A DNA stretch of 33,803 nt. Origin: Myxococcales bacterium (GTDB lineage: Bacteria; Myxococcota; Myxococcia; Myxococcales; Anaeromyxobacteraceae). Shown here piece by piece: positions 1 to 7,388 of the stretch. The translations under genes and the position numbers were made by a program. The stretch's first letter is position 1, and every line of letters starts with the position of its first letter. The stretch is taken from contig JAJZQX010000024.1 of NCBI GenBank assembly GCA_021806645.1, positions 1-33,803 of the forward strand. The letters run 5' to 3'. The notes beneath the pieces are model-generated. The model saw nothing but the letters and a program-made list of their open reading frames with translations, was not told the DNA's origin and did no database searches.

Positions 1-375
1 ATCGAGTCCCGGCAGGGGACGCTCCTGTGAACCGTGGCCATCAAGTGGCTGCGCGGCCTCCGCGCACGACTCCGGTGGACATCAACCAGCCGGGCCTCAG
101 GTCCATCAGCCAGCTTGAGCGGCCACATCAAGGTACCATCGACTGGTGCCAATCGGCTCAAGGTCTCGGACGGCGATCAAATGATCGCTGCGCAACTCAG
201 TAGCCGTCTGGTTGCGGAGACTGACATGCCCTCCGAGAACTAGGCTACTTCGTATCCAGCCTCTACGCTTCTGACCGCGCCTTGGACTGGGCCTATCCGA
301 GGTTGACGATCCTTCCCTCGGTGACTGACGACGCCGAGGTCAGGTCCGGAGGGGAGGGCACTCACGGGCACTCCC
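1..375. other. No recognisable gene; possible 3' tail of an upstream gene
   Basis: The stretch has lower GC than the rest of the window. Frame 1 is open from the first base to a TGA at 28-30, so a few codons of an upstream gene may end here. The only longer open frame (34-243, plus) has no recognisable motif and a composition typical of a chance ORF. Given the tRNA scar just downstream, this is probably decayed mobile DNA, but that is inference. Confidence 0.4.
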
Positions 376-669
376 TCAGGTGTCGGACTCCGACTTGCGA
401 GCGACCACCTCCGCAGTCCTCAGCAACGCCAGAGCCGCCTCGACATCTCCCCGCGCCGTCGCCTCCGCAGCAAGCCTGGCGACCGCAAGGAGGTACGCGC
501 TACGTGCGGTCACCACCTCGGCACGTGGGGCCGCGTCCGGTGACGTGGAGTCCTGTCCCGCCGCCGCATCCAGCTCCGTCCCGCCCTGTCCCGGGGCGCA
601 TGGAGCCGCATCCGGCCCTGTAAACCCCTGAAACCGGCCCGATTCAATTCCCGTAGGGGTCACCATCAT
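376..669 (-). CDS. Small hypothetical protein reading out of a tRNA 3' end (doubtful)
   Basis: A 97-codon frame whose first residues (MMVTPTGIE) are the antisense translation of the tRNA 3' end at 643-665. Such VTPTGIE starts are common in annotated ORFs beside tRNA attachment sites and usually carry no meaning. The C-terminal half (around residues 54-97) is more protein-like, with two predicted amphipathic Ala/Leu-rich helices containing GDVEAALALLRTAEVV, and a charged end KSESDT. No family is recognised. It may be a degraded end of an integrase-associated ORF or a chance frame; an internal start is possible. The opposite strand is also open here, as often in GC-rich DNA. Confidence 0.25.
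   Translation of the reverse strand: MMVTPTGIESGRFQGFTGPDAAPCAPGQGGTELDAAAGQDSTSPDAAPRAEVVTARSAYLLAVARLAAEATARGDVEAALALLRTAEVVARKSESDT
643..665 (+). tRNA. Truncated tRNA 3' end (attachment-site relic)
   Basis: The bases from the T-loop (TTCAATTC) through a 3' T-stem strand (CCCGT), a 7-nt acceptor strand (AGGGGTC), discriminator A and an encoded CCA at 663-665 have the exact layout of a tRNA 3' end. The matching 5' parts are absent: the 5 nt before the T-loop do not pair with CCCGT, and no GACCCCT acceptor strand lies 70-90 nt upstream. This is the usual footprint left when an integrative element carries a duplicated tRNA 3' end. The amino acid identity cannot be read from the fragment. Confidence 0.65.
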
Positions 670-703
670 CCCCGCCAGAGTTCGTCCCTCTGGCGGGGTT
701 TTT
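670..703 (+). terminator. Strong intrinsic terminator after the tRNA relic
   Basis: A perfect 11-bp stem (CCCCGCCAGAG at 670-680, CTCTGGCGGGG at 688-698) with a 7-nt loop is followed directly by five T (699-703). It sits 4 nt after the CCA of the tRNA 3' fragment, as a tRNA terminator would, so the duplicated segment probably included it. Confidence 0.85.
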
Positions 704-741
704 CCTTGGGTGGTGACCGGAGCGGCAGCGCTGGCGGCGCG

Positions 742-1074
742 TCATCCATGGGCAGCGCGAGCCTTCGTCGCCCTGGCTCGCCGGGTCGGCCGAGGCCGAG
801 ACCGGGCCAGGCGATGCTCGGCGTCCCAGAGGTCCACGGCGACCTGCAGGTTCAGCCAGAGCGCCGGAGTGGTGCCGAGCGCGCGCGAGAGCAGGATGGC
901 GGTCTCCGCGGTGACGGCCCGGCGCCCGGCGATGATGCCGTTCACCCGCTGGATGGGGACGGCCATCCTCGCGGCGAGCTCGACCTGCGTGACGCCGGCG
1001 GGGCGGAGGAACTCCTCCAGGAGCATCTCCCCGGGCGGTGTCGGCCGGCGCTTCATGGTGGCGGTGGTCAGCAT
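742..1074 (-). CDS. higA: HigA-family antitoxin (XRE-type HTH)
   Basis: About 110 aa. The start resembles HigA proteins (MKRRPTPPGEMLLEEFLRP), followed by an XRE-type helix-turn-helix of about 55 residues (VTQVELAARMAV, then RVNGIIAGRRAVTAETAILLSRAL) and the family signature TTPALWLNLQ. HigA binds and neutralises the HigB mRNA interferase and represses its own operon. The ATG at 1074 is preferred because GAGGAG lies 7 nt upstream; a TTG at 1089 overlapping the higB stop and an ATG at 1056 are alternatives. The gene follows higB in the same orientation, as is normal for this type. A basic Arg/Ala tail of about 20 residues is unremarkable. Confidence 0.9.
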   Translation of the reverse strand: MLTTATMKRRPTPPGEMLLEEFLRPAGVTQVELAARMAVPIQRVNGIIAGRRAVTAETAILLSRALGTTPALWLNLQVAVDLWDAEHRLARSRPRPTRRARATKARAAHG

Positions 1075-1085
1075 GTTCTCGCTCC

Positions 1086-1376
1086 TCAATGGTAGTCCAC
1101 GAGGTGGACGTGGGAGGCGTTGCCTCCTTCGAATCTGAACGTGATGCGGAACTGGTCATTCACCCGGATGCTGTAGTACCCGGAGAGGTCTCCCCGGAGC
1201 CTCTCGAGGCGGTTCCCGGGCGGAACGGCCAGGTCCCGGATGTCGGCGGCGGCGCCGAGGAGGTCGAGCTTGCGCCGCGCAATCCGACGCACGTCGGTCC
1301 CGAAACGGCGCGCGGCCCGGGACTCCACCCCGGTGTGCACGTCCCGCGTGGCGTCATCGAGGTAGCCGACGATCAC
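1086..1376 (-). CDS. higB: HigB-family toxin (RelE-like mRNA interferase)
   Basis: About 96 aa with the pattern of the HigB/RelE fold: an N-terminal strand VIVGYLDD aligning with the usual MIRSFRD, then a helix rich in Arg (RRFGTDVRRIARRKLDLL), the conserved PGNRLERLRGDLSGYYSIRVNDQFRITFRF segment in overlapping parts, and C-terminal HVHLVDYH. HigB cleaves mRNA on the ribosome. The GTG at 1376 fits the family N-terminus and has AGGA 7 nt upstream; an ATG at 1394 would add six residues but lies only 6 nt from the palindrome at 1401-1419. It overlaps or abuts higA, so the two are one operon. TA modules often travel with mobile DNA, which fits the neighbouring scars. Confidence 0.9.
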   Translation of the reverse strand: MIVGYLDDATRDVHTGVESRAARRFGTDVRRIARRKLDLLGAAADIRDLAVPPGNRLERLRGDLSGYYSIRVNDQFRITFRFEGGNASHVHLVDYH

Positions 1377-1400
1377 CGGCCCATCCTGACCCATGGTCTC

Positions 1401-1419
1401 TTGAACGTCAAGTGTTCAA
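1401..1419 (-). promoter_or_regulatory. Palindrome upstream of higB, candidate HigA operator
   Basis: TTGAAC (1401-1406) and GTTCAA (1414-1419) form perfect 6-bp arms around a 7-nt spacer. It is AT-richer than its surroundings and lies immediately upstream of higB. HigA autoregulates through inverted repeats at this place in other systems; binding here is inferred. Confidence 0.6.
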
Positions 1420-1466
1420 TGGGCCGGCCCGGCCGCCTCGGCGCAGGCCCCAACCTCAACGACTGG

Positions 1467-1500
1467 AACCGCCGGATGCGGACCCGCATGTCCGGTGGTG
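1467..1500 (+). ncRNA. Orphan domain V of a group II intron
   Basis: The 34 nt fold as a group II domain V. ACCGCCGG (1468-1475) pairs with CCGGTGGT (1492-1499) with one G-U; a 2-nt bulge GT (1490-1491) follows on the 3' side; ATGCG (1476-1480) pairs with CGCAT (1485-1489); the loop is GACC. The lower stem carries a CGC in the place of the catalytic triad. A purine-rich GTGTGGGAGGGG follows, as after domain V in bacterial introns, but no complete domain VI and no reverse transcriptase are present. The higBA module lies where the intron body would be expected, so this is a 3' remnant. Confidence 0.7.
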
Positions 1501-1738
1501 TGGGAGGGGAGCAGCCGGGATTGTGAGTCGCTTGCCTTGCGGACGGCCACGCCGCCTGGCGCCGGGAGGTGGGGGCCGGGCCTGCTGGCACGGGATGGGA
1601 GACGATCCTTGTCGAGGGCGTGTCGGGCCGTGTCGTGGCAGGTAGGACAGCGTGCCAGCGCGATCGCTTTACAGGGAGTAGCGAAGGCAGTTACCATGCG
1701 TGAATCGAGCGCTGGTCTCCGGCGACGAGGGAGGGCCG
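1501..1738. other. Non-coding stretch before the FG-GAP gene
   Basis: No gene is supported. It begins with what may be the start of a truncated group II domain VI (to about 1520). Two matching arms, GCTGGCACG near 1584 and CGTGCCAGC near 1661, are about 70 nt apart and could pair, but no known RNA is recognised. The promoter of the downstream lipoprotein must lie here, yet no convincing -35/-10 pair is visible. Confidence 0.35.
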
Positions 1739-4093
1739 ATGAGGCTGGTTACCCAAATTGCCGCGCTCGTCTGCATCGCTGCCCTGACGGCTTGTTCCGG
1801 AGGCGGCCCCGCGACGGCCACCTGCGGCGCCTCGGGCACGTCCTGCTGCGCCTCGAACGTCTGCGACACCGGGCTCTCCTGCAACTCCGGCGTCTGCCGC
1901 GCGCCGGGCGGGACCTGCGGCGGCGCCGCGCAGGCCTGCTGCGCGGGCGGCACCTGCGGCACCGGCCTCGCCTGCGCGCAAGACGTCTGCCTGACCCCGG
2001 CGCCGACCTGCGACGCGCCGTTCGCCGGGCCTGGCGACGTGGCGCTCCCCTTCGCCCCGGAGTCGATGGCCGCCGCCGACCTCGACGGGGACGGGAAGCT
2101 CGACCTGGTCGCGGCCGGCGGCACCGCCAACACCATCGCCGTGTTGAAGGGGAAGGGCGACGGCACCTTCTCGGCGCCGGTGACCTACCCGGCCTCCTCG
2201 CCGGTGCGCCTCGCCATCGCGGACCTCGACGGTGACGGCCACCTGGACATCGCCGCGTGCGGCGGCGGGGCGGTGACGATGATCTACGGCCCGACCTTCG
2301 CCGCCGCGTCGACGAAGACCATCACGGCGGGCACCAGGCTGATGGGGATCGCCGCCTCCGACCTCGACGGCGACGGCAAGGTGGATCTGGTGGTCGCGGA
2401 CGCCGCCTCGTCGACGGTCTCGAACGTGGTGGTGCTCCTCAACCAGGGGAGCAAGGTGTTCACCAGCCAGGCGTACCCGGCGGGCGACTACCCGAACGGC
2501 GTCGCCGTCGCCGACCTGAACGGGGACGGGATCCCGGACGTCGTCGCGGCCGACTATTACGCTCCGCTCTCCACCGGGACCTGGTCCGCGACGGTCGCCG
2601 TGCTCCTCGGCACGGGTGGCGGCACGCTTGCGCCGGCGGTGCTGTACGACACCGGCACCAACTCGACTGCGGTCGCCATCGGCGACCTCGATGGCGACGG
2701 CAAGCTCGACCTCGCCGTCGCCAACCTCGCCGACGGGAACCCAGCCGACGTGGCCATGCTGCACGGGAAGGGCGACGGCACGTTCACCTTCCTCGCCAGC
2801 CTCCCGACCGGCAGCAAGGCCTACGACGTCCTGCTGGTGGACCTGAACGGCGACGGGCGCCTCGACATCGTGGCGCCGGCCTACGGGAGCGCATCGGCCA
2901 GCGTCTTCCTGGGCGGCGCGGCCGGCGCCTTCACCGCCGAGGCCTACGGCGTGGGCGGCGGGCCCACCGCGGCGGTCCCTGGCGACTTCGACGGCGACGG
3001 CAAGCTCGACCTCGCCGTGTCGTCCTTCCTCGACCGCTCCGTCCGGATCCTCCGCGGCGCCGGCGACGGCAGCCTTGGCGCGCCGCACGTGACGCGCATC
3101 GGTGATTCCCCCGCGTCGATGGCGGCGGGAGACCTGGACCGCGACGGCCGGCTCGACCTGGTGGTCGCGGAGTGGGCGGGCGTCGCCGCGCTGCTCGGCA
3201 ACGGCGACGGGTCCTTCCGGCGGAGCGTCGTGGCGGCCGGCGCGCCGGCCTTCATCGCGCTCGCCGACGTGAACGCGGACGGCAAACCCGACGTGCTTTG
3301 GTCCGACTGGTTCGCGGCCACGGTCACCGTCCACCTCGGCAACGGCGATGGCACGTTCACGGCCAGGCCGTCGTTCGCGGCGGGCGACACGGGCCCGGAC
3401 GGAATCGCGGTCGGGGACCTGAACGGAGACGGCAAGGCCGACCTGGTGGTCACCACCGACTCGGGCGCCTCGGTGTTCCTCGGCAACGGCGACGGGACGT
3501 TCGCCGCCGGCTCCCGGGTCGCCATGGTGGCCACCGTGCGCCCCGCCGCCGTGAGCGTCGCGCTGGTGGACCTCGACGGCGACGGCAAGCTCGACCTGGT
3601 CGCGGGCGGGTTCGACCTCTACGTCGCCAGGGGGAACGGTGACGGGACGTTCCAGGCGGCAACGGCCAAGGGCGTCTACGACGTGTACGATCTCCTCGTC
3701 ACCGACGTGAACGGCGACGGCGCACCTGACGTCGCCGCGGCGTGCCCGGCCGTCTACACGGGGCCGAGGGTGAGCGTCTTCCCGAACCAGGCCGGCGTGC
3801 TCGGGTACTCGGTGTCGACGCCTGGCCCGGCCGACCCGAGCGCCATCGCAGCGGGCGACCTCGACGGCGACGGGAAGCCCGACTTCGCCGTCACCGGGGG
3901 GCTGGCGGGCGACCTGCTGGAGGTCTTGCTGGGGAGGGGCGACCTCACCTTCCCGCGCACCGAGACCCTGCATGTCGGTGACGGCGTGGTGGACGTCGTC
4001 CTCGGCGATTTCGACGGCGATGTCCGCCTCGACGCGGCGGTGCTGAGCCGGTTCGACGACTCGGTCCGGGTCCTCACGAACCGGTGCCCCTGA
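1739..4093 (+). CDS. Secreted FG-GAP/VCBS repeat lipoprotein with Cys-rich modules
   Basis: 784 aa. The start at 1739 follows GAGGGAGGG and begins a lipoprotein signal peptide with lipobox LTAC, so the mature protein is probably lipid-anchored. Next come two tandem Cys modules of identical spacing, C-x6-CC-x4-C-x5-C-x4-C (about residues 29-80). The rest is 14 FG-GAP-type repeats, each with a calcium-binding-like DxDxDG core such as DLDGDGKLDLVVA; the 14th (DFDGDVRLD) is degenerate. Fourteen repeats would make two seven-bladed beta-propellers, which is inference. Such proteins usually bind ligands or surfaces outside the cell; no catalytic domain is visible. An in-frame upstream ATG at 1700 would bury the signal peptide and is rejected. 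The gene stands alone. Confidence 0.9.
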   Translation: MRLVTQIAALVCIAALTACSGGGPATATCGASGTSCCASNVCDTGLSCNSGVCRAPGGTCGGAAQACCAGGTCGTGLACAQDVCLTPAPTCDAPFAGPGDVALPFAPESMAAADLDGDGKLDLVAAGGTANTIAVLKGKGDGTFSAPVTYPASSPVRLAIADLDGDGHLDIAACGGGAVTMIYGPTFAAASTKTITAGTRLMGIAASDLDGDGKVDLVVADAASSTVSNVVVLLNQGSKVFTSQAYPAGDYPNGVAVADLNGDGIPDVVAADYYAPLSTGTWSATVAVLLGTGGGTLAPAVLYDTGTNSTAVAIGDLDGDGKLDLAVANLADGNPADVAMLHGKGDGTFTFLASLPTGSKAYDVLLVDLNGDGRLDIVAPAYGSASASVFLGGAAGAFTAEAYGVGGGPTAAVPGDFDGDGKLDLAVSSFLDRSVRILRGAGDGSLGAPHVTRIGDSPASMAAGDLDRDGRLDLVVAEWAGVAALLGNGDGSFRRSVVAAGAPAFIALADVNADGKPDVLWSDWFAATVTVHLGNGDGTFTARPSFAAGDTGPDGIAVGDLNGDGKADLVVTTDSGASVFLGNGDGTFAAGSRVAMVATVRPAAVSVALVDLDGDGKLDLVAGGFDLYVARGNGDGTFQAATAKGVYDVYDLLVTDVNGDGAPDVAAACPAVYTGPRVSVFPNQAGVLGYSVSTPGPADPSAIAAGDLDGDGKPDFAVTGGLAGDLLEVLLGRGDLTFPRTETLHVGDGVVDVVLGDFDGDVRLDAAVLSRFDDSVRVLTNRCP

Positions 4094-4329
4094 GCGCACG
4101 CCCAGCCCGGTCCCGGACGTCGGCGTGGTGAGGGCCGCTCTTCGCGCCAGGGCGGCCACGCCGCTTGACGCTTCGGTGACACCAGCCTGCGACGCTGGGC
4201 ACTGGACATGGATGACCTGTGCAGGCTGCCGGTGACGGGGCAGGGAAGGCTACCCGTCGTCCCGATCTGCGAGAGCGCCCCGCGGTCCGGGATACCCAAG
4301 GTGGGCAGACCGGGGCCACAATCAGCGCA
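4094..4329. other. Gap without supported gene
   Basis: Between the FG-GAP gene and the gene fragments. Open frames on both strands are proline/arginine-rich and lack motifs. No promoter, terminator or RNA was recognised. Confidence 0.4.
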
Positions 4330-4512
4330 TGGTCGACCTCGGCCACCCGCGCGGCCTTCTCGATGAGTTCCCGGGCCTTCGCGTAGTCACCTTGCCTCGC
4401 CGCGCGCCCTCGAACCGAAGAGGTACACGCGCTCCGGCCGGTAGGCCGGGACGAGCCGGCGGAGCAATTCCGCCAGTGTCGGGTCAGTCACCCGGTCGGG
4501 GGGCTCGGCCAT
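4330..4512 (-). pseudogene. Broken MNT-type nucleotidyltransferase, N-terminal part
   Basis: From an ATG at 4512 the frame reads MAEPPDRVTDPTLAELLRRL and reaches the nucleotidyltransferase signature LFGSRARGEAR, where the active-site GSR lies, and then stops at 4387-4389. The usual DSDxDL metal-binding segment that should follow within about 10 residues is missing, so the enzyme cannot be active. In a shifted frame the DNA continues as QGDYAKARELIEKAARVAEV (to about 4330), which looks coding but is not identifiable; a HEPN-like partner is only a guess. MNT-type proteins usually pair with HEPN toxins. The fragment is fused in frame to the end of the DUF790/glycosidase chimera upstream. Confidence 0.6.
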
Positions 4513-4596
4513 GGCGCCCAGTGTAGCCCGCCCGCCGTCGAAGATCGCGTCCAGGCTCCAGGCCGGGCGAAACCCCAGTTGACCCGCGGGCGGCGC

Positions 4597-4839
4597 CACC
4601 GTGAGCGCATCGCGGCGGGCCGCCTCCGGCAGATCGCCTGGCCCGACGTTCCGCGCCTCGTCGATGCAGGGCAAGAGGTTGGCGATGCGGGCCTCGCGCA
4701 GGCGCTGGAGCTTGGCGCCCAGGTACTCGGGAGTCCAGAAGCCGACGATCTCGACGAGGGAAAGATCGGGACGCGCAAGCTTCGACCAGAGCATCCCGGC
4801 GAAGGCCTGGCGCATGACCCGGCGCTCCTCGTGGGTCAC
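4597..4839 (-). pseudogene. Chimeric remnant: glycoside hydrolase fragment joined to DUF790 C-terminal fragment
   Basis: One open frame holds pieces of unrelated genes. The first 20 residues, containing RRVMRQAFAGMLWSK, match the segment found in large MGH1/GH63-like glycosidases (usually followed by QFYHYDV). After residue 20 the text changes to LSLVEIVGFWTPEYL and then KLQRLREARIANLLPCIDEARN, typical of the C-terminal part of DUF790 (Bax1-like nuclease) proteins. About 30 further residues are unassigned before the nucleotidyltransferase fragment begins in the same frame. The pieces are far too short to fold as the original enzymes. Family calls are from memory of the motifs; the DUF790 match is the stronger. 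Confidence 0.6.
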
Positions 4840-4871
4840 ATGTGCCTCCTTCGGGTCTTGGACCTCCGGCT

Positions 4872-5072
4872 GGCGGGGCCGTTGCGCGGGCGACGGTGTT
4901 CCTTCGAGGGCTGGGCACCTAGTCCCGGAAGGGCCGGGCCAGCTACCACTACGTGGAGGTCGGCGGGCAGCGGAACGCCGATGCGGCCTGGTACCACGCG
5001 GCGCCCGAGGAAGCGGCCAGCCGCATCGCCGGCTATATCGCCTCCTGGCACGGCGTCATGGTCGAGCGGTAG
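4872..5072 (+). pseudogene. DUF427-family remnant, C-terminal part
   Basis: The frame ending at TAG 5070-5072 reads SRKGRASYHYVEVGGQ, then DAAWYHAAPEEAASRIAGYI and SWHGVMVER. This is the C-terminal half of DUF427 proteins (KGxAxYY, DAAWYYPxP, AAxIxGxVAFW). An in-frame TAG at 4920-4922 and the lack of the N-terminal half show that it is broken; upstream in the same frame only a short GGAVARATVFLRGLGT precedes the stop. It ends 23 nt before the start of egtD. DUF427 has no established enzymatic role that I can state. Confidence 0.65.
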
Positions 5073-5095
5073 CCGGCCAGGACAGGGAGGGTCTC

Positions 5096-6118
5096 ATGGC
5101 GAGCGCACCAGCGGCCATCGCTGTATCCAGGTCGACAGGTCGAGGCGCGGCCAGTGTGCCGGCGACCTCACGGGAGCGCTTCCGTGGTGACGTGCTGGCG
5201 GGGCTGGCGCTGCCATCCCGGGCCATCCCGTCGGTCTGGTTCTACGACGCCTGGGGGAGCCGCCTCTTCGAGCGAATCATGCGCCTCCCCGCCTACTACC
5301 CGACGCGGGTCGAGACCGGCCTCCTGGAGCGCCACTCCGACGCCGTGGTGGCACGGCTCCTGGGTGGGCCATCCTCCGTCGTGGACCTCGGCGCCGGGGA
5401 TGGTACCAAGACGAAGCTGGTCATGGCCGCGGCCCGCCGGCGCGCGCCGACCGCCGCCTACGTCCCCGTCGACGTGTCGGCCACGGCGCTCGAGGCGGCG
5501 GCCGAGCACCTGCGAACCACCTGGCCAGGTCTCGAGGTCCGGCCCGTGCATGGCGACTACGTGGAGGGGTTGGCGCAGGCGTCGCGAACGAGCGGACACG
5601 CGCCCCTGTTGGCGCTCCTGCTCGGCAGCAACATCGGGAACCTGGAGTGGACGGCGGCGGTCGCGCTGCTGCGGTCGCTGCGGCAGGCACTCCGCCTCGG
5701 CGACCACCTGCTGGTTGGCTTCGATCTCCTCAAGTCCGAGGAGGTTCTCCGCGGCGCCTACGACGACCCGGACGGCGTGACGGCCGCGTTCAACCTGAAC
5801 CTGCTCTCCCGCGTCAACCACGAACTGGGCGGCGACTTCGACCTCTCGGCCTTCGAGCACCGGGCCACCTTCGACGCCGGGCGGCCCGCCATGGAGAGCT
5901 GGCTCGTCTCCCGGCGGCGGCAGGTCGTCACCGTGGCAGACCAGCGCTTCGAGTTCCGGGAGGGCGAGGCCATCCAGACCGAGATCTCCTGGAAGTACAC
6001 CGACGGCCAGATCGCGGCGCTGGCCCGGGAGGCGGGCTTCGAGGAGGTGGAGCGCTTCCACGACGGGCGACGCTGGTTCGCCGAAGCGCTCTGGCGGGTC
6101 GGACCGGAGGCGGCGTGA
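5096..6118 (+). CDS. egtD: L-histidine N-alpha-methyltransferase EgtD
   Basis: 340 aa, normal for the family (about 320). It transfers three methyl groups from S-adenosylmethionine to the alpha-amino group of histidine, giving hercynine, the first step of ergothioneine biosynthesis in the cytoplasm. The family N-terminus is clear (SVWFYDAWGSRLFERIMRLP followed by AYYPTRVETGLL), as is the SAM-binding DLGAGDGTKTKLV, LLLGSNIGN and the C-terminal FREGEAIQTEISWKY. The ATG at 5096 has GGGAGG 5 nt upstream. The stop overlaps the GTG of egtB, so the two are translationally coupled. Longer upstream starts in this frame run into the DUF427 remnant and are rejected. Confidence 0.95.
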   Translation: MASAPAAIAVSRSTGRGAASVPATSRERFRGDVLAGLALPSRAIPSVWFYDAWGSRLFERIMRLPAYYPTRVETGLLERHSDAVVARLLGGPSSVVDLGAGDGTKTKLVMAAARRRAPTAAYVPVDVSATALEAAAEHLRTTWPGLEVRPVHGDYVEGLAQASRTSGHAPLLALLLGSNIGNLEWTAAVALLRSLRQALRLGDHLLVGFDLLKSEEVLRGAYDDPDGVTAAFNLNLLSRVNHELGGDFDLSAFEHRATFDAGRPAMESWLVSRRRQVVTVADQRFEFREGEAIQTEISWKYTDGQIAALAREAGFEEVERFHDGRRWFAEALWRVGPEAA

Positions 6119-7353
6119 CGGCGAAGGGGGCTGGCGGCCTGGCTTCACGGTGGAGGGACGTGCGCGCGGCCACCGAGCGGCTCTGCGAGACGCTCGAGCT
6201 GGAAGACTACGTCGTCCAGTCGATGCCGGACGCCAGCCCCGTGAAGTGGCACCTGGCCCACACCAGCTGGTTCTTCGAGACCTTCGTGCTCGCGCCGCAT
6301 GCCCCGAGGTACCGCCCGTTCCGGGAGGGCTGGGACGTCCTCTTCAACTCCTACTACGTGGCAGCGGGACCGCGGCACCCGCGGCCCGAACGCGGGTTGC
6401 TGACCCGACCCACGGTCGCCGAGGTGCGGGCCTACCGGGCCTCGGTCGACACGGCCCTGGGAGCGTTCCTGGCGACTCCCGAGGCGGCGGTGCCCGAGGT
6501 GGCGGCGCTCGTCGAACTCGGACTCCACCACGAGCAGCAGCACCAGGAGCTGCTGCTCACGGACATCCACCACGCCTTCTCGCGCAACCCGCTGGCGCCT
6601 ACCTACCGTCCCAGATCCGCCCCGGCGCCGACGGTCGCGACTCCACTGCGGTGGCGGCAGCACGGTGGAGGCCTGGTGCAGATCGGCCACGAGGGGGCGA
6701 GCTTCGCCTTCGACAACGAGGGGCCGGCTCACCAGGTGTTCCTGCAGCCCTTCGCCGTCGCTTCCCGCCCGGCGACCGTGGGCGAGTACCTGGCCTTCAT
6801 CGAGGACGGCGGCTACCGGCGGGCCGAGCTCTGGCTCTCGGACGGGTTCGCCGCGGCCCAGGCCGGTGGCTGGGTGGCGCCGCTCTACTGGACTCGCAGG
6901 GAAGGGGGTTGGTCGCGCTTCACGCTCCACGGGGAGTGGCCCGTCGATCTCGGTGCGCCGGTGACCCACGTGAGCTTCTACGAGGCAGACGCCTTCGCCA
7001 GGTGGGCCGGATCGCGGCTCACGACCGAGGCCGAGTGGGAGACGGTGGCGTGCTCGTCTCCAGTTGCCGGGCAGTTCGTGGAGGATGGGTGGCTCGAGCC
7101 GCTCGCGACGGATGGCGACGCGCCATTCATGGGTGGCGCCTGGGCCTGGACGTCGAGCCCGTACGTGGCCTACCCGGGCTTCCGGCCCGCCGCCGGTGCG
7201 GTCGGCGAGTACAACGGCAAGTTCATGGTGAACCAGCTCGTCCTGCGCGGCGGTTCCTGCCTCTCGCCGGGGAGCCACCTGCGCCCGAGCTACCGCAACT
7301 TCTTCCCGCCTGGCGCACGCTGGCAGATGACGGGGATCCGCTTGGCGCGGTGA
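6115..7353 (+). CDS. egtB: Hercynine oxygenase EgtB (sulfoxide synthase)
   Basis: 412 aa. This non-heme iron enzyme joins hercynine to a thiol (gamma-glutamylcysteine or cysteine, depending on the type) with oxygen to form the sulfoxide intermediate of ergothioneine. The N-terminal DinB-like domain carries the three iron ligands: His49 in WHLAHTSW and His139/His143 in HHEQQHQE. The C-terminal FGE-sulfatase-like domain (about 180-412) has WVAPLYW, HVSFYEADAFARWAG and the final RGGSCLSPGSHLRPSYRNFF segment. The GTG at 6115 overlaps the egtD stop (GTGA) and has GGAGG just upstream. No egtA, egtC or egtE lies in the window, so the thiol donor cannot be decided from context. Confidence 0.95.
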   Translation: MTAKGAGGLASRWRDVRAATERLCETLELEDYVVQSMPDASPVKWHLAHTSWFFETFVLAPHAPRYRPFREGWDVLFNSYYVAAGPRHPRPERGLLTRPTVAEVRAYRASVDTALGAFLATPEAAVPEVAALVELGLHHEQQHQELLLTDIHHAFSRNPLAPTYRPRSAPAPTVATPLRWRQHGGGLVQIGHEGASFAFDNEGPAHQVFLQPFAVASRPATVGEYLAFIEDGGYRRAELWLSDGFAAAQAGGWVAPLYWTRREGGWSRFTLHGEWPVDLGAPVTHVSFYEADAFARWAGSRLTTEAEWETVACSSPVAGQFVEDGWLEPLATDGDAPFMGGAWAWTSSPYVAYPGFRPAAGAVGEYNGKFMVNQLVLRGGSCLSPGSHLRPSYRNFFPPGARWQMTGIRLAR

Positions 7354-7388
7354 GCGTTCCGCCCGCCGCCCCGCCTGCGCGGCAGCCG

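Noticed and set aside
380-631. Plus frame of 83 codons before the tRNA relic
   Set aside because: Ala/Ser-rich text with no motif. The opposite frame is more protein-like at its end, and neither is convincing.
1416-1697. Minus frame with CPTCHDTAR suggesting a heme or zinc protein
   Set aside because: Only one isolated Cys pair lies in otherwise random-looking sequence that overlaps the intron domain V; no family match.
1691-4159. Very long open frame on the minus strand opposite the FG-GAP gene
   Set aside because: It is the antisense shadow of a repetitive GC-rich gene: its text is Val/Ala/Arg/Gly/His repeats mirroring DLDGDGKLDL. No motif or ribosome site supports it.
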